Shown here: piece after piece, positions 6,885-16,138 of the stretch
Layout of the letters: every line of letters starts with the position of its first letter
Position numbering within the stretch: position 1 is the first letter of the stretch
Assembly: GCA_017889635.1 (NCBI GenBank)
Contig: JAGGAC010000055.1
Coordinates: 1-43,145, forward strand
Length of the DNA: 43,145 bases
Reading direction: 5' to 3'
Origin: Bacillota bacterium
Lineage (GTDB): Bacteria > Bacillota > Negativicutes > Sporomusales > CTSoil-080
Translations under genes and position numbers: made by a program
Notes under the pieces: model-generated
Databases searched by the model: none
What the model was told of the DNA's origin: nothing
Seen by the model: only the letters and a program-made list of their open reading frames with translations

Positions 6885-9800
6885 TTACAATAACCATTCT
6901 GAAAAACCCATTTAATCATAGCGAAAAAGAAATTCATACATGTGTGCATGTTCCCGGTAAAACGGCTTATGAGTATATCCAGCCGTACATCATGGGGATG
7001 GAAGATTATGTCGTCAGCGTCGACGGCAATATCGCGGATGATACAGCCGCGCAGGCAGTCAATGATGATGATTGGTTGGCCGTTTGCCCAGTCGTCGGCA
7101 AAAGTGGCTCAGCTTGGTTTAGAACAATCGGTATGCTAGCATTGAGTTATGCTGTAGGCCATATAGCAGGAACGCATACTTGGGGCAATTTATTTAAATC
7201 AAAGTTTTGGTCTTCTATGGCAGCAGGTGCTCTCACTTCTGTAGGTGGAATGCTGATTAATCACTGGTTCCCGGCGGCTAAAACAGACCGGCAAACCTAT
7301 GAAATTAGTCCGACCTACAACTGGAGTAACGCCAATTCGCCGACAGATCAAGGGAATGCTCTTGCCGTGACATACGGCACTATGCGTACGGCCGGGCAAG
7401 TGTTGGCCCAGCATGTGTCGAGTGACGATGAGGATCAGTATCTTAATATACTGATGTGCGGCGGACAAGGGCCGATTGACAGCATCAGTGATATTCGGAT
7501 CAACGATAATCCGATTTCCTATTATAATGACGTTACGGTTGAAACCCGTCTGGGAACCAATGACCAAGAAGCAATATCCAATTTTAACGATACTTATTCC
7601 GATCAGTCACTGGCTTACGAGCTGGATACCGACGGTGATTGGGCTACCGAGCAAACAGAGGGGGATGCAGTAGAAGGGCTGGAAGTCACACTGCAGTTTC
7701 CCTATGGCTTATATTATGCCAATGACAGCGGTGGCCTGGATAATGCTTCGGTAACTGTTCAGGTTCAGTATCGGGTCGCTGGCGTCGATACCTGGACAGA
7801 TTTTACTACTGCTACTATTACTGCGGCGAAAAATACGACATTTTATCGTACGTACCGGATTGATAATCTTACCGCCGACCAATATGAGGTGCGGGCCCGG
7901 TGCACTTCCAAAAGTGGTACAAATAGCCGCTACTCTACCCGGGTGTACTGGTCGCAGTTGTCGAGTATTATGTATGATGACTTTTCCCGGCCCGGCAAGG
8001 TGCTTATCGGTATTAAGGCACTGGCGACCAGCCAGCTTAGCGGCAGTGTGCCGAGCATAACCTGGCTTCAGACCCGCGATACGGTATGGGTGTGGAACGC
8101 TGACAGCAGCGCGTATGAAGAAAAGTCAGCCTCAAATCCGGCCTGGGCGGCCTATGACATGATTCATCGCTGCCGACAGCTTATGAATATTAATACAGGC
8201 AGCTACGAATATTTTGTTCAGGGTGCCAGCGTAGCGCATATGGTATATGACGATTTTGCCAGTTGGGCGGAATTTTGCGATGACTATGACCTGACTTTCA
8301 ACTATATCTACAATACCGCAAATGATTTGTGGACTTCCCTGCAGAAGCCGGAGAATGTCGGCCGAGGCAAGGTTATCATGCGGGGAACAAAGTTTGGCTG
8401 TGTCTGCGACGCGCCTGGCGATCCGGTGCAGCTTTTTACGGTCGGTAATATGATTACCGATAAGTTCAAGGAAACCTTTGTCAGTCAAAAGGACCGGGCT
8501 AACGCGGTTGAGATAACCTTTTTCAACAAGGATAAAGCCTATGAGAAGGAAATTGTCACGGCTTATGCCGACGATTACGATTCAGCGACCGAGCCGAACA
8601 TTACCCAGATTACCATGGATGGGATTACCTCGCTTGACCAGGCTTACCGTGAAGGCAAATACCGGCTGCGCCTCAATGAATATTTGGTGCGGACGGTGGA
8701 ATTTAACGCGGATGTCGATGCGATTGCCTGTCAGATCAATGATGTTATTCTCCTGGCTCATGATGTGCCGCAGTGGGGTTATTCCGGGCGGCTGCTTTCC
8801 GCCACGTCCACAACGCTGCAACTAGACCGTGAGGTAACGTTGGAGCCTGATACTTCTTATGCTGTGGCGATTCAGATTACTAATACGGAGGCCACCACGA
8901 TTGACGAGGTTCAAAGCATTGTAACTGTTAATGTCCAGGGAGTTACAGCGGAAACCACCACCGATACGCTTACGCTGACAAGTGATTTGTCTATAGTCCC
9001 GATAAAATGGGACCTATACAGTTTCGGGGAAACCAGTAAAGTGGTTAAGCCCTTCCGGGTGCTTAATATCAGCCGGGATCAGGATATGCGGCGAACAATT
9101 TCTTGTATTGAATATATCGAGGAGGTCTATACCGAGGCTACAGATATACCTGAAGTTAGTTATAGTGAACTCGATACTACGGTCGATGTCAGCACTGTCA
9201 GCGTCGCTGAAGAAACCTACCGGCAGAAAGATGGTACGATGATTTCGGATATTAATGCCGCCTGGACTATCCCGCGGACCACGACGACAGCGATTAGCGG
9301 CTATAAAGTTCTGTATAGTACGGATAATGGCACGACCTGGACTACCGCGTGCAGCGGAATCACGTCGCTGAGTACATCAATAATTGGCGTAAAAACCGAA
9401 ACTACCTATTTGGTAAAAGTTTGCACTATAAATGATTTGGGTATTGTATCCGATGGAGTAGAGGCTTCTATCTATATTACTGGCAAGGACTTACCCCCTT
9501 CGGATGTTGCCAGCGTATCGGCCACGATTGACGCCACGGATTCAACGAAAGTTAACCTGTCATGGTCCTCGGTAGACGATATTGATTTGGCCGGATACCG
9601 GATTCGGGAAGGTACGACGATTGTGGAAAGCCTGGCGCAGATCACTACCTATACCTATGCTGCGACCGAAAGCCGGGCGCACACTTTCGCGGTTACAGCC
9701 GTAGATAACTCGGGCAATGAGTCTGAGACGGCGGCAACGGTAACGATAGAAGTAACAGTTGAACCAGCGGATGTTGAGGATTTTGCTGTTAGTCAGCGAT

Positions 9801-11833
9801 CATCTGACCGCAGTTATGTCGATATGTCATGGACAGCCGTAGCTGATACAAGTCTATCGCATTACGAAATTCGAATAGGAACGGACGATGACTGGGATTC
9901 AGCAACGGTTATTGCCAGCCAGTTAAAAGCTACCAGCTTCAGTTATCAATTGACCGCAGAAGGCTATACGTATTTCTTTATTAAGGCAGTAAACGCCGGT
10001 GGATACTACAGCACTTCGCCTGGTGAGGCAGCGTTTCAAGTAGTCCTAGCGCCGGATGCCGTTACTAACCTTGCGGCGACCCAAAGTACAAAAGACAAAA
10101 GCATTATCCTGGTTACCTGGGACGCGGTAAGCGGAGATGACATTGCTGGGTATAAAGTAACAGTGGGAGACAGTTCCTATATTACCAAGGAACTTACTTA
10201 CAGCTACGAGGCAAGCGAAAACACTACATATACGTTTGCGGTGCAGTCGATAACTACAGCGGGTTATTATTCAAAAGCAACAAGTTTAAGTATTGCGGTA
10301 ACCATCTCGGCGGCGGATGTAACCGGGTTTGCGGTCAGCCAATCTTCGACCGACCGGACTAAGGTCATTTTGACGTGGGATGCACCGACAGAGCTTGATG
10401 TGTCATACTACATAATTAAGCTTGGCACGGCTTGGGAAACAGCTGCGGTCATAGGCAGCCGGGCAACTGGTACTTCCTTTGAAACCACGATAACAACAGA
10501 GTCTGAACAAACGTTTTTGATTAAAGCGGTTACATCAGCCGGAAATGAAAGTCAGTATCCGGCGGAAGTGAGTGGGATATTTGATCTGAATCCCGATCCG
10601 GTAACCGACATTGTTTTGTCACAGTCCTCTGCTGATAAATCGGAACTTGATATATCTTGGACAGGAATTTTGGAAAGTGACCTTGCCTATTATGACGTGC
10701 GGGTAGGTTCCTCGTGGGAGGATGCAACACAAATTACCACTACGCAAGAGACAAGCTGTACGTATACGTTAAGCGCCAGTGGGTCGGTAAAAGTACTGAT
10801 AAGGTCAATGAATGAAGCTGAGTTTTACTCCGATGAAACCACGGCGACACTCTATTGTACGGTGGAACCGGAGGATGTAAGCAATTTCCGGGTGTACCAA
10901 AACGGCGAGTATGTGGAATTGTACTGGGACAAAGCGACAGAAGCCGATGTGGTAAGTTACGAAATTCGGGAAGGCTCTAGCTTTAGTACCGGTTCATTGG
11001 TGGTAACCGGCCAGACGACAACAAATTATAAATACATCGTGGACACTGAAAGAACATATTGGTATCACATCAAAGCAATTAATAAAAGCGGATTTTACAG
11101 CGCATCGGCCACTAGCGGCAGTGTGACGGTAACCGATCTTCCGTCAAGAAATATAATCGAATCCTATGATGAGCTTACGCTGCAGTCCGGAACACACACG
11201 AATACGGAGTTTGGTACTTCGCAGTACAAATTCAGCAATCTAGGCGGAAAATTCAGTGATTATACAACCACGAAGTTTAGTGAAATTGGAGGAGCCACCG
11301 TTCTAAAACTGGCGATGAATGATTCTGAGTATTATTCTTCTGGCACCTATAACTGTGAGCAGATAGACATTGGCCAGTTAATTACAGCAAATATAACGGC
11401 TTACTTTGTATCTACTGTGCTTCTGGCGTCCGGTACATCGGCTACGCTGGAGTATAGGACGAGCCAAGACGGTGAAACGTTTACCGATTGGCAGGACTTT
11501 ACGGCTGTGCAGTCTACTTTCCGATACTTGGAGTTTCGGGCGGTACTAGCGACTACGGATACGACAAAGACGCCGGAGGTAAATCACTTTACCATATCGG
11601 TGGATGTGCCGGACACGAATTTGAGTCTAACGGCTACGATAGACGCTGGAGGGACTACAGTAGAATATGGGGAAACGTTTTATGCGATTCCGGTGGTTAT
11701 ACCGACAGCTATAGGGGAGAACTTATATGCTCAGGTGATAGAGAAGACGACAAGCGGTGTAACGCTTAAAGTGAAGGATTCGGACAATAACGATGTCGGT
11801 GGAACTGTAGACTTACTGGTTAAGGGATATTAA
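6881..11833 (+). CDS. Giant tail-tip/receptor-binding protein, I-J fusion with Fn3 repeats
   Basis: At 1650 residues this is the largest gene. The first 75 residues resemble the ubiquitin-like N-terminus of lambda gpI (TITILKNPFNHSEKEI... DDDWLAVCPVVG), followed by two hydrophobic helices (about 82-130). Next comes a gpJ-type tip region (ALAVTYGTMRTAGQVLAQHV, CGGQGPIDSISDIRINDNPI), conserved in Firmicutes and lambda central fibre proteins. From about residue 770 to 1430 there are about seven fibronectin type III repeats, each with a proline-valine opening (PADVEDFAVSQ, PDAVTNLAATQ, PDPVTDIVLSQ) and an SW/TW strand. The final 200 residues form a beta-rich adhesin-like end. It would cap the tail tip and bind the target surface. 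No frameshift is seen. Confidence 0.85.
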   Translation: MITITILKNPFNHSEKEIHTCVHVPGKTAYEYIQPYIMGMEDYVVSVDGNIADDTAAQAVNDDDWLAVCPVVGKSGSAWFRTIGMLALSYAVGHIAGTHTWGNLFKSKFWSSMAAGALTSVGGMLINHWFPAAKTDRQTYEISPTYNWSNANSPTDQGNALAVTYGTMRTAGQVLAQHVSSDDEDQYLNILMCGGQGPIDSISDIRINDNPISYYNDVTVETRLGTNDQEAISNFNDTYSDQSLAYELDTDGDWATEQTEGDAVEGLEVTLQFPYGLYYANDSGGLDNASVTVQVQYRVAGVDTWTDFTTATITAAKNTTFYRTYRIDNLTADQYEVRARCTSKSGTNSRYSTRVYWSQLSSIMYDDFSRPGKVLIGIKALATSQLSGSVPSITWLQTRDTVWVWNADSSAYEEKSASNPAWAAYDMIHRCRQLMNINTGSYEYFVQGASVAHMVYDDFASWAEFCDDYDLTFNYIYNTANDLWTSLQKPENVGRGKVIMRGTKFGCVCDAPGDPVQLFTVGNMITDKFKETFVSQKDRANAVEITFFNKDKAYEKEIVTAYADDYDSATEPNITQITMDGITSLDQAYREGKYRLRLNEYLVRTVEFNADVDAIACQINDVILLAHDVPQWGYSGRLLSATSTTLQLDREVTLEPDTSYAVAIQITNTEATTIDEVQSIVTVNVQGVTAETTTDTLTLTSDLSIVPIKWDLYSFGETSKVVKPFRVLNISRDQDMRRTISCIEYIEEVYTEATDIPEVSYSELDTTVDVSTVSVAEETYRQKDGTMISDINAAWTIPRTTTTAISGYKVLYSTDNGTTWTTACSGITSLSTSIIGVKTETTYLVKVCTINDLGIVSDGVEASIYITGKDLPPSDVASVSATIDATDSTKVNLSWSSVDDIDLAGYRIREGTTIVESLAQITTYTYAATESRAHTFAVTAVDNSGNESETAATVTIEVTVEPADVEDFAVSQRSSDRSYVDMSWTAVADTSLSHYEIRIGTDDDWDSATVIASQLKATSFSYQLTAEGYTYFFIKAVNAGGYYSTSPGEAAFQVVLAPDAVTNLAATQSTKDKSIILVTWDAVSGDDIAGYKVTVGDSSYITKELTYSYEASENTTYTFAVQSITTAGYYSKATSLSIAVTISAADVTGFAVSQSSTDRTKVILTWDAPTELDVSYYIIKLGTAWETAAVIGSRATGTSFETTITTESEQTFLIKAVTSAGNESQYPAEVSGIFDLNPDPVTDIVLSQSSADKSELDISWTGILESDLAYYDVRVGSSWEDATQITTTQETSCTYTLSASGSVKVLIRSMNEAEFYSDETTATLYCTVEPEDVSNFRVYQNGEYVELYWDKATEADVVSYEIREGSSFSTGSLVVTGQTTTNYKYIVDTERTYWYHIKAINKSGFYSASATSGSVTVTDLPSRNIIESYDELTLQSGTHTNTEFGTSQYKFSNLGGKFSDYTTTKFSEIGGATVLKLAMNDSEYYSSGTYNCEQIDIGQLITANITAYFVSTVLLASGTSATLEYRTSQDGETFTDWQDFTAVQSTFRYLEFRAVLATTDTTKTPEVNHFTISVDVPDTNLSLTATIDAGGTTVEYGETFYAIPVVIPTAIGENLYAQVIEKTTSGVTLKVKDSDNNDVGGTVDLLVKGY

Positions 11834-11859
11834 TAAATATTTTTATGGGAGGATTTTTT

Positions 11860-12984
11860 ATGTCATACAATAGTACATTACCTACGGATGACGAGTATAT
11901 TGCAGCAGGTCCTGGAGATATTCGCGAAAATTTCCGGGCGCTAAAGGAAGACCAAATTGTTGATGCCGGTACGGTAGCCGGTCTTTCGGTGGGCAACGCC
12001 AGCGGCAATATTCCGGAATCGAATGGGATTGTAAATGTAAATTTGAATGCCGATTTATTGGATGGGTATGAGGCTAGTGCTTTTGCAACGGTAAGCCACA
12101 TCCATTCGGCGGCGACTACTTCGACCGCCGGGTTTATGAGTGCCAGTGATAAGACAAAACTGGATGGTGTGGCGACGGGTGCCCAGGTGAATCAAAATGC
12201 TTTTGGCAATGTAGTGGTAGGAAGTACAACTATACAGGCAGATTCGGTAACAGATACATTGACATTGACGGCAGGGACAAATATTGCGCTTACCCCGGAT
12301 GCCACGAATGACGCGGTAACGATTGCGGTATCCGGGACGGTGGCTTCGGCTACAACAGCCGCTGCTTGCACCGGCAATGCGGCAACGGCTACGAAGTGGG
12401 CGACTGCCCGGACCTTGAGCTTTACCGGGGACGCTACGGGCTCGATGGCGGTTGACGGATCGGCGGCGGCCAGTACCGATCTGACGCTGGCGGCTACTGG
12501 TGTAACAGCCGGAACATACACATCGGTTACGGTGGATGAGAAAGGCAGGATTCTTGCAGGTACAAACCCGACAAGTATGGACATTGATATAACTGGCAAT
12601 GCAGCTACGGCTACGACGGCTACGACGGCGACTACTGCAACAACGGCAACAACCGCTACTAAGACAAGTAATTTAAAGGGAATCGCTTTTTCTATGTGCA
12701 ACCCTGCGAGTGGGCAAGAGAGTGCGCGGTTTAGTGTTCCTTCAGCTAAGACTCTTTCCGCAATTAAAGTGATGTGCAGTTCCACACCGTCTGCCACGAC
12801 AACTTTGATACTATACCAGAACTCTGTGGCTATTAAAACTTTAAGTATAAGTGAGGCTACGACCACAACTACGTTGTCGAGTTCAGTATCTTTAGCAGCT
12901 GATGATGTGATGTATGTTGCCTTTAGTGGCAGCGTTAATGGAATAACCAATATTACAGTGCAGTTAATGGTAGTGGATGCGTAA
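11860..12984 (+). CDS. Tail fibre protein with collagen-free Ala/Thr repeats
   Basis: ATG at 11860, behind GGGAGG, is preferred to the ATG at 11845. The N-terminus (PTDDEYIAAGPGDIRENFRA) is a typical base-attachment segment of phage fibres. The middle contains the DKTKLDGVATGAQVNQNAF motif found in many fibres and GNAATAT-type repeats. An Ala-Thr-Thr tract is coded by 9-base repeats at about 12604-12660, a likely site for slipped-strand length change. The C-terminal 110 residues are a beta domain probably contacting the receptor. Its stop overlaps the following small ORF (TAATG). Confidence 0.75.
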   Translation: MSYNSTLPTDDEYIAAGPGDIRENFRALKEDQIVDAGTVAGLSVGNASGNIPESNGIVNVNLNADLLDGYEASAFATVSHIHSAATTSTAGFMSASDKTKLDGVATGAQVNQNAFGNVVVGSTTIQADSVTDTLTLTAGTNIALTPDATNDAVTIAVSGTVASATTAAACTGNAATATKWATARTLSFTGDATGSMAVDGSAAASTDLTLAATGVTAGTYTSVTVDEKGRILAGTNPTSMDIDITGNAATATTATTATTATTATTATKTSNLKGIAFSMCNPASGQESARFSVPSAKTLSAIKVMCSSTPSATTTLILYQNSVAIKTLSISEATTTTTLSSSVSLAADDVMYVAFSGSVNGITNITVQLMVVDA

Positions 12985-13067
12985 TGGATATTGAGAAACG
13001 GATTAAAAAGCTGGAAGCTATTCTAGGAGGTGCTAATAATGACAAAAATAATTCATTTAAGAGATGA
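12984..13067 (+). CDS. 27-residue coupled peptide
   Basis: The ATG overlaps the fibre stop in TAATG, giving MDIEKRIKKLEAILGGANND and a short tail that overlaps the next gene in another frame. It is a single amphipathic coiled-coil-like helix. It may be a tiny fibre-trimer or chaperone peptide, or only a device that couples translation to the AGGAGGT site inside it. No homologue is recognised. Confidence 0.35.
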   Translation: MDIEKRIKKLEAILGGANNDKNNSFKR

Positions 13068-13287
13068 TGAGACTATTATAGTCGATGAAAATGCAAAGTT
13101 AGTCTATGGTGAAGATTCAAATGTAATCTTTTTAAATGATAGTGAGGGAAATGAAAAGTTTATATTTTTCATTTTAGATGGAATGTATGAGACACTTGTT
13201 TCGACTTTAACAACATTCCTTGCTAATTCTGAAACTGATCTTTATCTTAACGATCTCATAGGAAAATATTCTGGAGGAAATAGCTGA
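13039..13287 (+). CDS. Small acidic hypothetical protein in the fibre region
   Basis: ATG at 13039 has AGGAGGT nine bases upstream; the in-frame ATG at 13030 lacks a site. The 82-residue product (MTKIIHLRDDETIIVDENAK, later EKFIFFILDGMYETLVSTL) is acidic, with no signal peptide. No family is recognised. Its stop overlaps the next start by one base, so it is co-translated with the glycine-rich protein, and a fibre-associated or chaperone role is a contextual guess. Confidence 0.5.
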   Translation: MTKIIHLRDDETIIVDENAKLVYGEDSNVIFLNDSEGNEKFIFFILDGMYETLVSTLTTFLANSETDLYLNDLIGKYSGGNS

Positions 13288-13832
13288 TGTCTACAACGGT
13301 TACATTTACCAGCTCGGGAACTTGGACTTGTCCTTATGGGGTAACTTCGGTGACAATTGCGGCCGTTGGCGGCGGTGGCGGCGGCGGCAGTGCAGGATGC
13401 TCTTGGGGTTGCGGTGGTATGTTCTATAGTTACTACACTGGGATTAGTGGGAGTGCTGGTACTTATGCATCTGGAACCTACACGGTAGTGCCAGGTACTA
13501 CCTATACTTTAACAATTGGTTCGGGCGGTTCTGGTGGTGCAGCCAAAAGTATGGGGAGCGATAGTTCTGGTACTGTAAGCGGAAATTCAGGAAGTACCGG
13601 TGGAACAACAACTGTTACAGGAATATTGAGTGTGGCAGGGGGATCGGGCGGTACAGGAGGCAGTTCGAGTTCGAAAGGTACCGGTACAGCGAATGCATCC
13701 ACTCTAACACCTTATGGTAATGGAGGCGCAGGTAGTTCCAGTTCTTCAAGCGGAACTACGGGGACTGCAGGCAAGGTGGTTATCACGTATGATTACGCAA
13801 CTATTCTAAGTGTGCAGGAACTCGGAGTATAG
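13287..13832 (+). CDS. Glycine-rich tail-tip adhesin-like protein
   Basis: The 181-residue protein opens with TVTFTSSGTWTCPYGVTSVT and an AAVGGGGGGG run. This pattern is common in phage tail proteins with a glycine-rich domain that packs as a polyglycine II sandwich, as in distal host-recognition adhesins. Gly/Ser/Thr make up most of residues 25-165, and the end (KVVITYDYATILSVQ) is a closing strand. It lies after the fibre genes, consistent with host binding or a fibre-tip role. Its start overlaps the previous stop (TGATG). Confidence 0.7.
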   Translation: MSTTVTFTSSGTWTCPYGVTSVTIAAVGGGGGGGSAGCSWGCGGMFYSYYTGISGSAGTYASGTYTVVPGTTYTLTIGSGGSGGAAKSMGSDSSGTVSGNSGSTGGTTTVTGILSVAGGSGGTGGSSSSKGTGTANASTLTPYGNGGAGSSSSSSGTTGTAGKVVITYDYATILSVQELGV

Positions 13833-13883
13833 GTGGTGCGCTAGTGTTTCTGTTATTGGTAATAGGCTATAGAAAGATGATTG

Positions 13884-14105
13884 ATGGATATGAGAAGTTT
13901 TTATTGGGGAGCGGGTGGCTTGGACGATAGGGAGTTTTGTTTGGAACATAGTGGCTGCGAGGCTAGGATAATGCAGCTAGAAAAGAATGATGAGGATATC
14001 TTTAAACGAATTCGAGAATTGGAAATGGCGGTATGGAAAGCGGCTGGAACAGGGGGCGTTATAACAGCGCTTATCGTAGTGCTGCTAGAAAAGATGCTTA
14101 AATGA
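13884..14105 (+). CDS. XhlA/BhlA-like holin-associated membrane protein
   Basis: The product is about 73 residues (ATG 13884; TTG 13881 would add one). Charged coiled-coil sequence (EARIMQLEKNDEDIFKRIRE) is followed by one C-terminal membrane span (GTGGVITALIVVLLEKMLK). This is the layout of XhlA (PBSX) and BhlA proteins, which act with a holin in lysis. It stands directly before the amidase, as in PBSX-like lysis modules. No second holin (XhlB-like) gene is seen, so it may act alone. A short ORF at 13844-13930 overlapping its start is not considered real. Confidence 0.65.
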   Translation: MDMRSFYWGAGGLDDREFCLEHSGCEARIMQLEKNDEDIFKRIRELEMAVWKAAGTGGVITALIVVLLEKMLK

Positions 14106-14120
14106 GAGGATGTCTTTCAA

Positions 14121-14666
14121 ATGTTGCTATCCGATATTCGGGAGCTAGCCAAAGACGCAGCCGGTAATATTGATCAGGTTTATATCCATTGGACAGCAGG
14201 GCATTATGGACAGAAGTTTTCCGATTATCACATCTTAGTTGATATGGACGGCACGCTTTACGCTACGGTGGACGATCTAACTACTCGTTTAAACCACACG
14301 TATATGCGAAATAACCGGGCAATAGGGATTGGAGCATTATGCGCGTATCAAGCCCATTCTACGGATGATTTAGGGCCAGAACCGCCTACTAATGCCCAGA
14401 TTGAGTCAATAGCCCAATTGATAGCGGTATTAAGTGAGGAGTTAGCCTTGTCAATCGATATTCAACATTTTATGACGCATGCGGAAGCTGCCGACAATAT
14501 GGATGGTCTTGATCCAGGTTATGCCCAGAATGGATATCCGGATGGGAAATATGGTCCGGAAAATTCAGTGGAGCGTTGGGATTTCTGGGTTGTAAAGGTT
14601 GGTGATCCACCGGGATCAGGGGGTGGGATTTTGAGAGGTAAGGGAATTTGGTATTGTAAATCATAG
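14121..14666 (+). CDS. N-acetylmuramoyl-L-alanine amidase (Amidase_2, T7-lysozyme-like endolysin)
   Basis: The 181-residue enzyme has the Amidase_2 zinc site: His23 in VYIHWTAGHYGQ, His120 in QHFMTHAEA, and a likely third ligand Asp154 in ERWDFW. The stretch NRAIGIGALCAYQAHSTDDL is the typical central strand region. It would cleave the amide bond between muramic acid and the stem peptide for lysis. No signal peptide and no separate wall-binding domain are visible; a short Gly-rich tail (GDPPGSGGGILRGKG) ends it. It follows the XhlA-like gene by 15 bases. Confidence 0.85.
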   Translation: MLLSDIRELAKDAAGNIDQVYIHWTAGHYGQKFSDYHILVDMDGTLYATVDDLTTRLNHTYMRNNRAIGIGALCAYQAHSTDDLGPEPPTNAQIESIAQLIAVLSEELALSIDIQHFMTHAEAADNMDGLDPGYAQNGYPDGKYGPENSVERWDFWVVKVGDPPGSGGGILRGKGIWYCKS

Positions 14667-14724
14667 TTAGTTTTGGTCGCTGTACAAAAGCAGACGGCTT
14701 TAATTTTTGACAAGGAATGATTCG

Positions 14725-15465
14725 ATGCGAAAGTATTTACTTAAGAAAGATATCCCAGATCTACGGGATCATGCGTTTTATTCTGCAGTGTATAAGTCAG
14801 CAGCACATTTGCCGAACAAAGTTGACCTACGCAAGAAGTGTAGTCCGGTTGTAGACCAAGGTGAGCTTGGTTCTTGTACGGCGAATGCCATTGCTTCCGG
14901 TCTGAGGGAATATCTGCTCAATAAAAACAAGCAGCCGTGGGTGGCCTTATCCCGGCTGTTTTTATATTGGGAGGAAAGAAGTCTAGAAGGAACGGTAGAT
15001 GAAGACAGCGGCGCGTCAATCCGCGATGGCATGAAGGTGTTGAATCAGATCGGCGTTTGCCCGGAGACGGATTGGCCGTATGACATTTCTACTTTTACCA
15101 ATCCGCCGACAGATAAACAGATTGCTGATGCGGCTGCTTATAAGGTGTCGGAGTATCACCGGATAATGTCGCTTGACCGGCTTAAAGCGGCTCTCGCCGA
15201 AGGGTTGCCGGTGGTGATCGGCATAGAGGTCTTTGAGTCTTTTGAAGCGGATGAAGTAACCGGCAATGGCATTATACCCATGCCTGCCGAAGCCGAACAA
15301 GATTTAGGCGGGCATGCGGTTCTGGTTGTGGGATATGACGACAGTAAAGGTATGCTTATTGTTCGCAATAGCTGGGGCATAGCCTTTGGCGATTTGGGAT
15401 ATTTCTACCTACCTTACGACTACTTTGAAAAATACGCCAGTGATTGCTGGACAAGCAGGGGGTAA
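14725..15465 (+). CDS. Papain-like (C1A) cysteine protease
   Basis: The 246-residue enzyme carries the full C1A catalytic set: oxyanion Gln45 and nucleophile Cys51 in VVDQGELGSCTANA, His197 in LGGHAVLVVGYD, and Asn215 in RNSWG. A short N-terminal stretch (KYLLKKDIPDLRDHAF) resembles the small propeptide-like lead of bacterial papain homologues; no signal peptide is visible. ATG 14725 is chosen, with AAGGAATG before it; an in-frame TTG lies at 14707. Such proteases occur sporadically in prophages and may process tail proteins or act on the target surface. It lies after the lysis genes in the late operon. Confidence 0.8.
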   Translation: MRKYLLKKDIPDLRDHAFYSAVYKSAAHLPNKVDLRKKCSPVVDQGELGSCTANAIASGLREYLLNKNKQPWVALSRLFLYWEERSLEGTVDEDSGASIRDGMKVLNQIGVCPETDWPYDISTFTNPPTDKQIADAAAYKVSEYHRIMSLDRLKAALAEGLPVVIGIEVFESFEADEVTGNGIIPMPAEAEQDLGGHAVLVVGYDDSKGMLIVRNSWGIAFGDLGYFYLPYDYFEKYASDCWTSRG

Positions 15466-15498
15466 GACATGATAAGTGAAAAGGGAGGGTTCTTAGTT

Positions 15499-16083
15499 AT
15501 GGGAAAACAATTCAATTTGCAGCGGTTTGCTGACGAAAGTGTAACTAACGGAAGCGGAGACGTTATTGTTACTGTACAAAATAGTGCCGAAACGTTATTA
15601 TCCGGGGCTGTTGTTAGTGTAGTGGTTGACGGTTCGACGATTACAGTTTCTACCGGTACTGATGGTACAACTACATTGGATGATTTACCTGCCGGAACGC
15701 AGACCGTCACGGCAGCGATGGACGGATATACAACGAATAGTGCGGAGGTCACAGTGGAGTCCGGGGACACGGTAAGTGTTACTATAACGTTGAGTGCCGT
15801 GGCGGCTAGTGCAGTTACTACTGTTATTGCCGCAGTGGTGAGCGAGTTATCTGACTTGACTAATGATGCTGCCACCCAGGCGGTAAATGAGGTAATTGCT
15901 GATTTGGAAAACGAAATTGATACAACTTCATCGCTGTGGGTTAAGATTCGCAATAACATGGAAAAGTCGGTTTTGGTAGCAATTAAAACAATTGTAATTT
16001 CAACATTGGTCAGTGCATTAACCGATAAAATTGAAGTGTATTTAAATAAAGTTTTAGCGAATGAAGTGTCAGCTAATAAATAA
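15499..16083 (+). CDS. FNLQRFA-headed protein with a carboxypeptidase-regulatory/PEGA-like beta domain
   Basis: ATG 15499 is preferred because GGGAGGG lies upstream and it puts MGKQFNLQRFADES at the N-terminus; ATG 15469 would add ten residues. FNLQxFA is a recurring N-terminal signature of Firmicutes phage structural proteins. Residues 20-95 form a CarboxypepD_reg/PEGA-like beta sandwich (SGAVVSVVVDGSTITVSTGT, TVTAAMDGYTTNSAEVTVES), found in surface-exposed proteins. The remaining 95 residues are helical and contain a possible membrane-active segment (KSVLVAIKTIVISTLVSALT). Function is unknown. A terminator follows directly. Confidence 0.55.
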   Translation: MGKQFNLQRFADESVTNGSGDVIVTVQNSAETLLSGAVVSVVVDGSTITVSTGTDGTTTLDDLPAGTQTVTAAMDGYTTNSAEVTVESGDTVSVTITLSAVAASAVTTVIAAVVSELSDLTNDAATQAVNEVIADLENEIDTTSSLWVKIRNNMEKSVLVAIKTIVISTLVSALTDKIEVYLNKVLANEVSANK

Positions 16084-16088
16084 TTGTG

Positions 16089-16124
16089 TTAGCCCCAATC
16101 ATCAATGATTGGGGCTAATTTTTA
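16089..16124 (+). terminator. Strong intrinsic terminator of the tail/lysis operon
   Basis: TTAGCCCCAATCAT (16089-16102) pairs with ATGATTGGGGCTAA (16105-16118) around a two-base loop, followed by TTTTTAT. This probably ends most late-operon transcription before the last gene. Confidence 0.85.
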
Positions 16125-16138
16125 TAAGGTGGGTATTA

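Noticed and set aside
12192-12950. Long minus-strand open frame (252 residues) inside the fibre gene
   Set aside because: It arises from the Ala/Thr/Val-rich repeats of the fibre gene read backwards; no ribosome site and low complexity.
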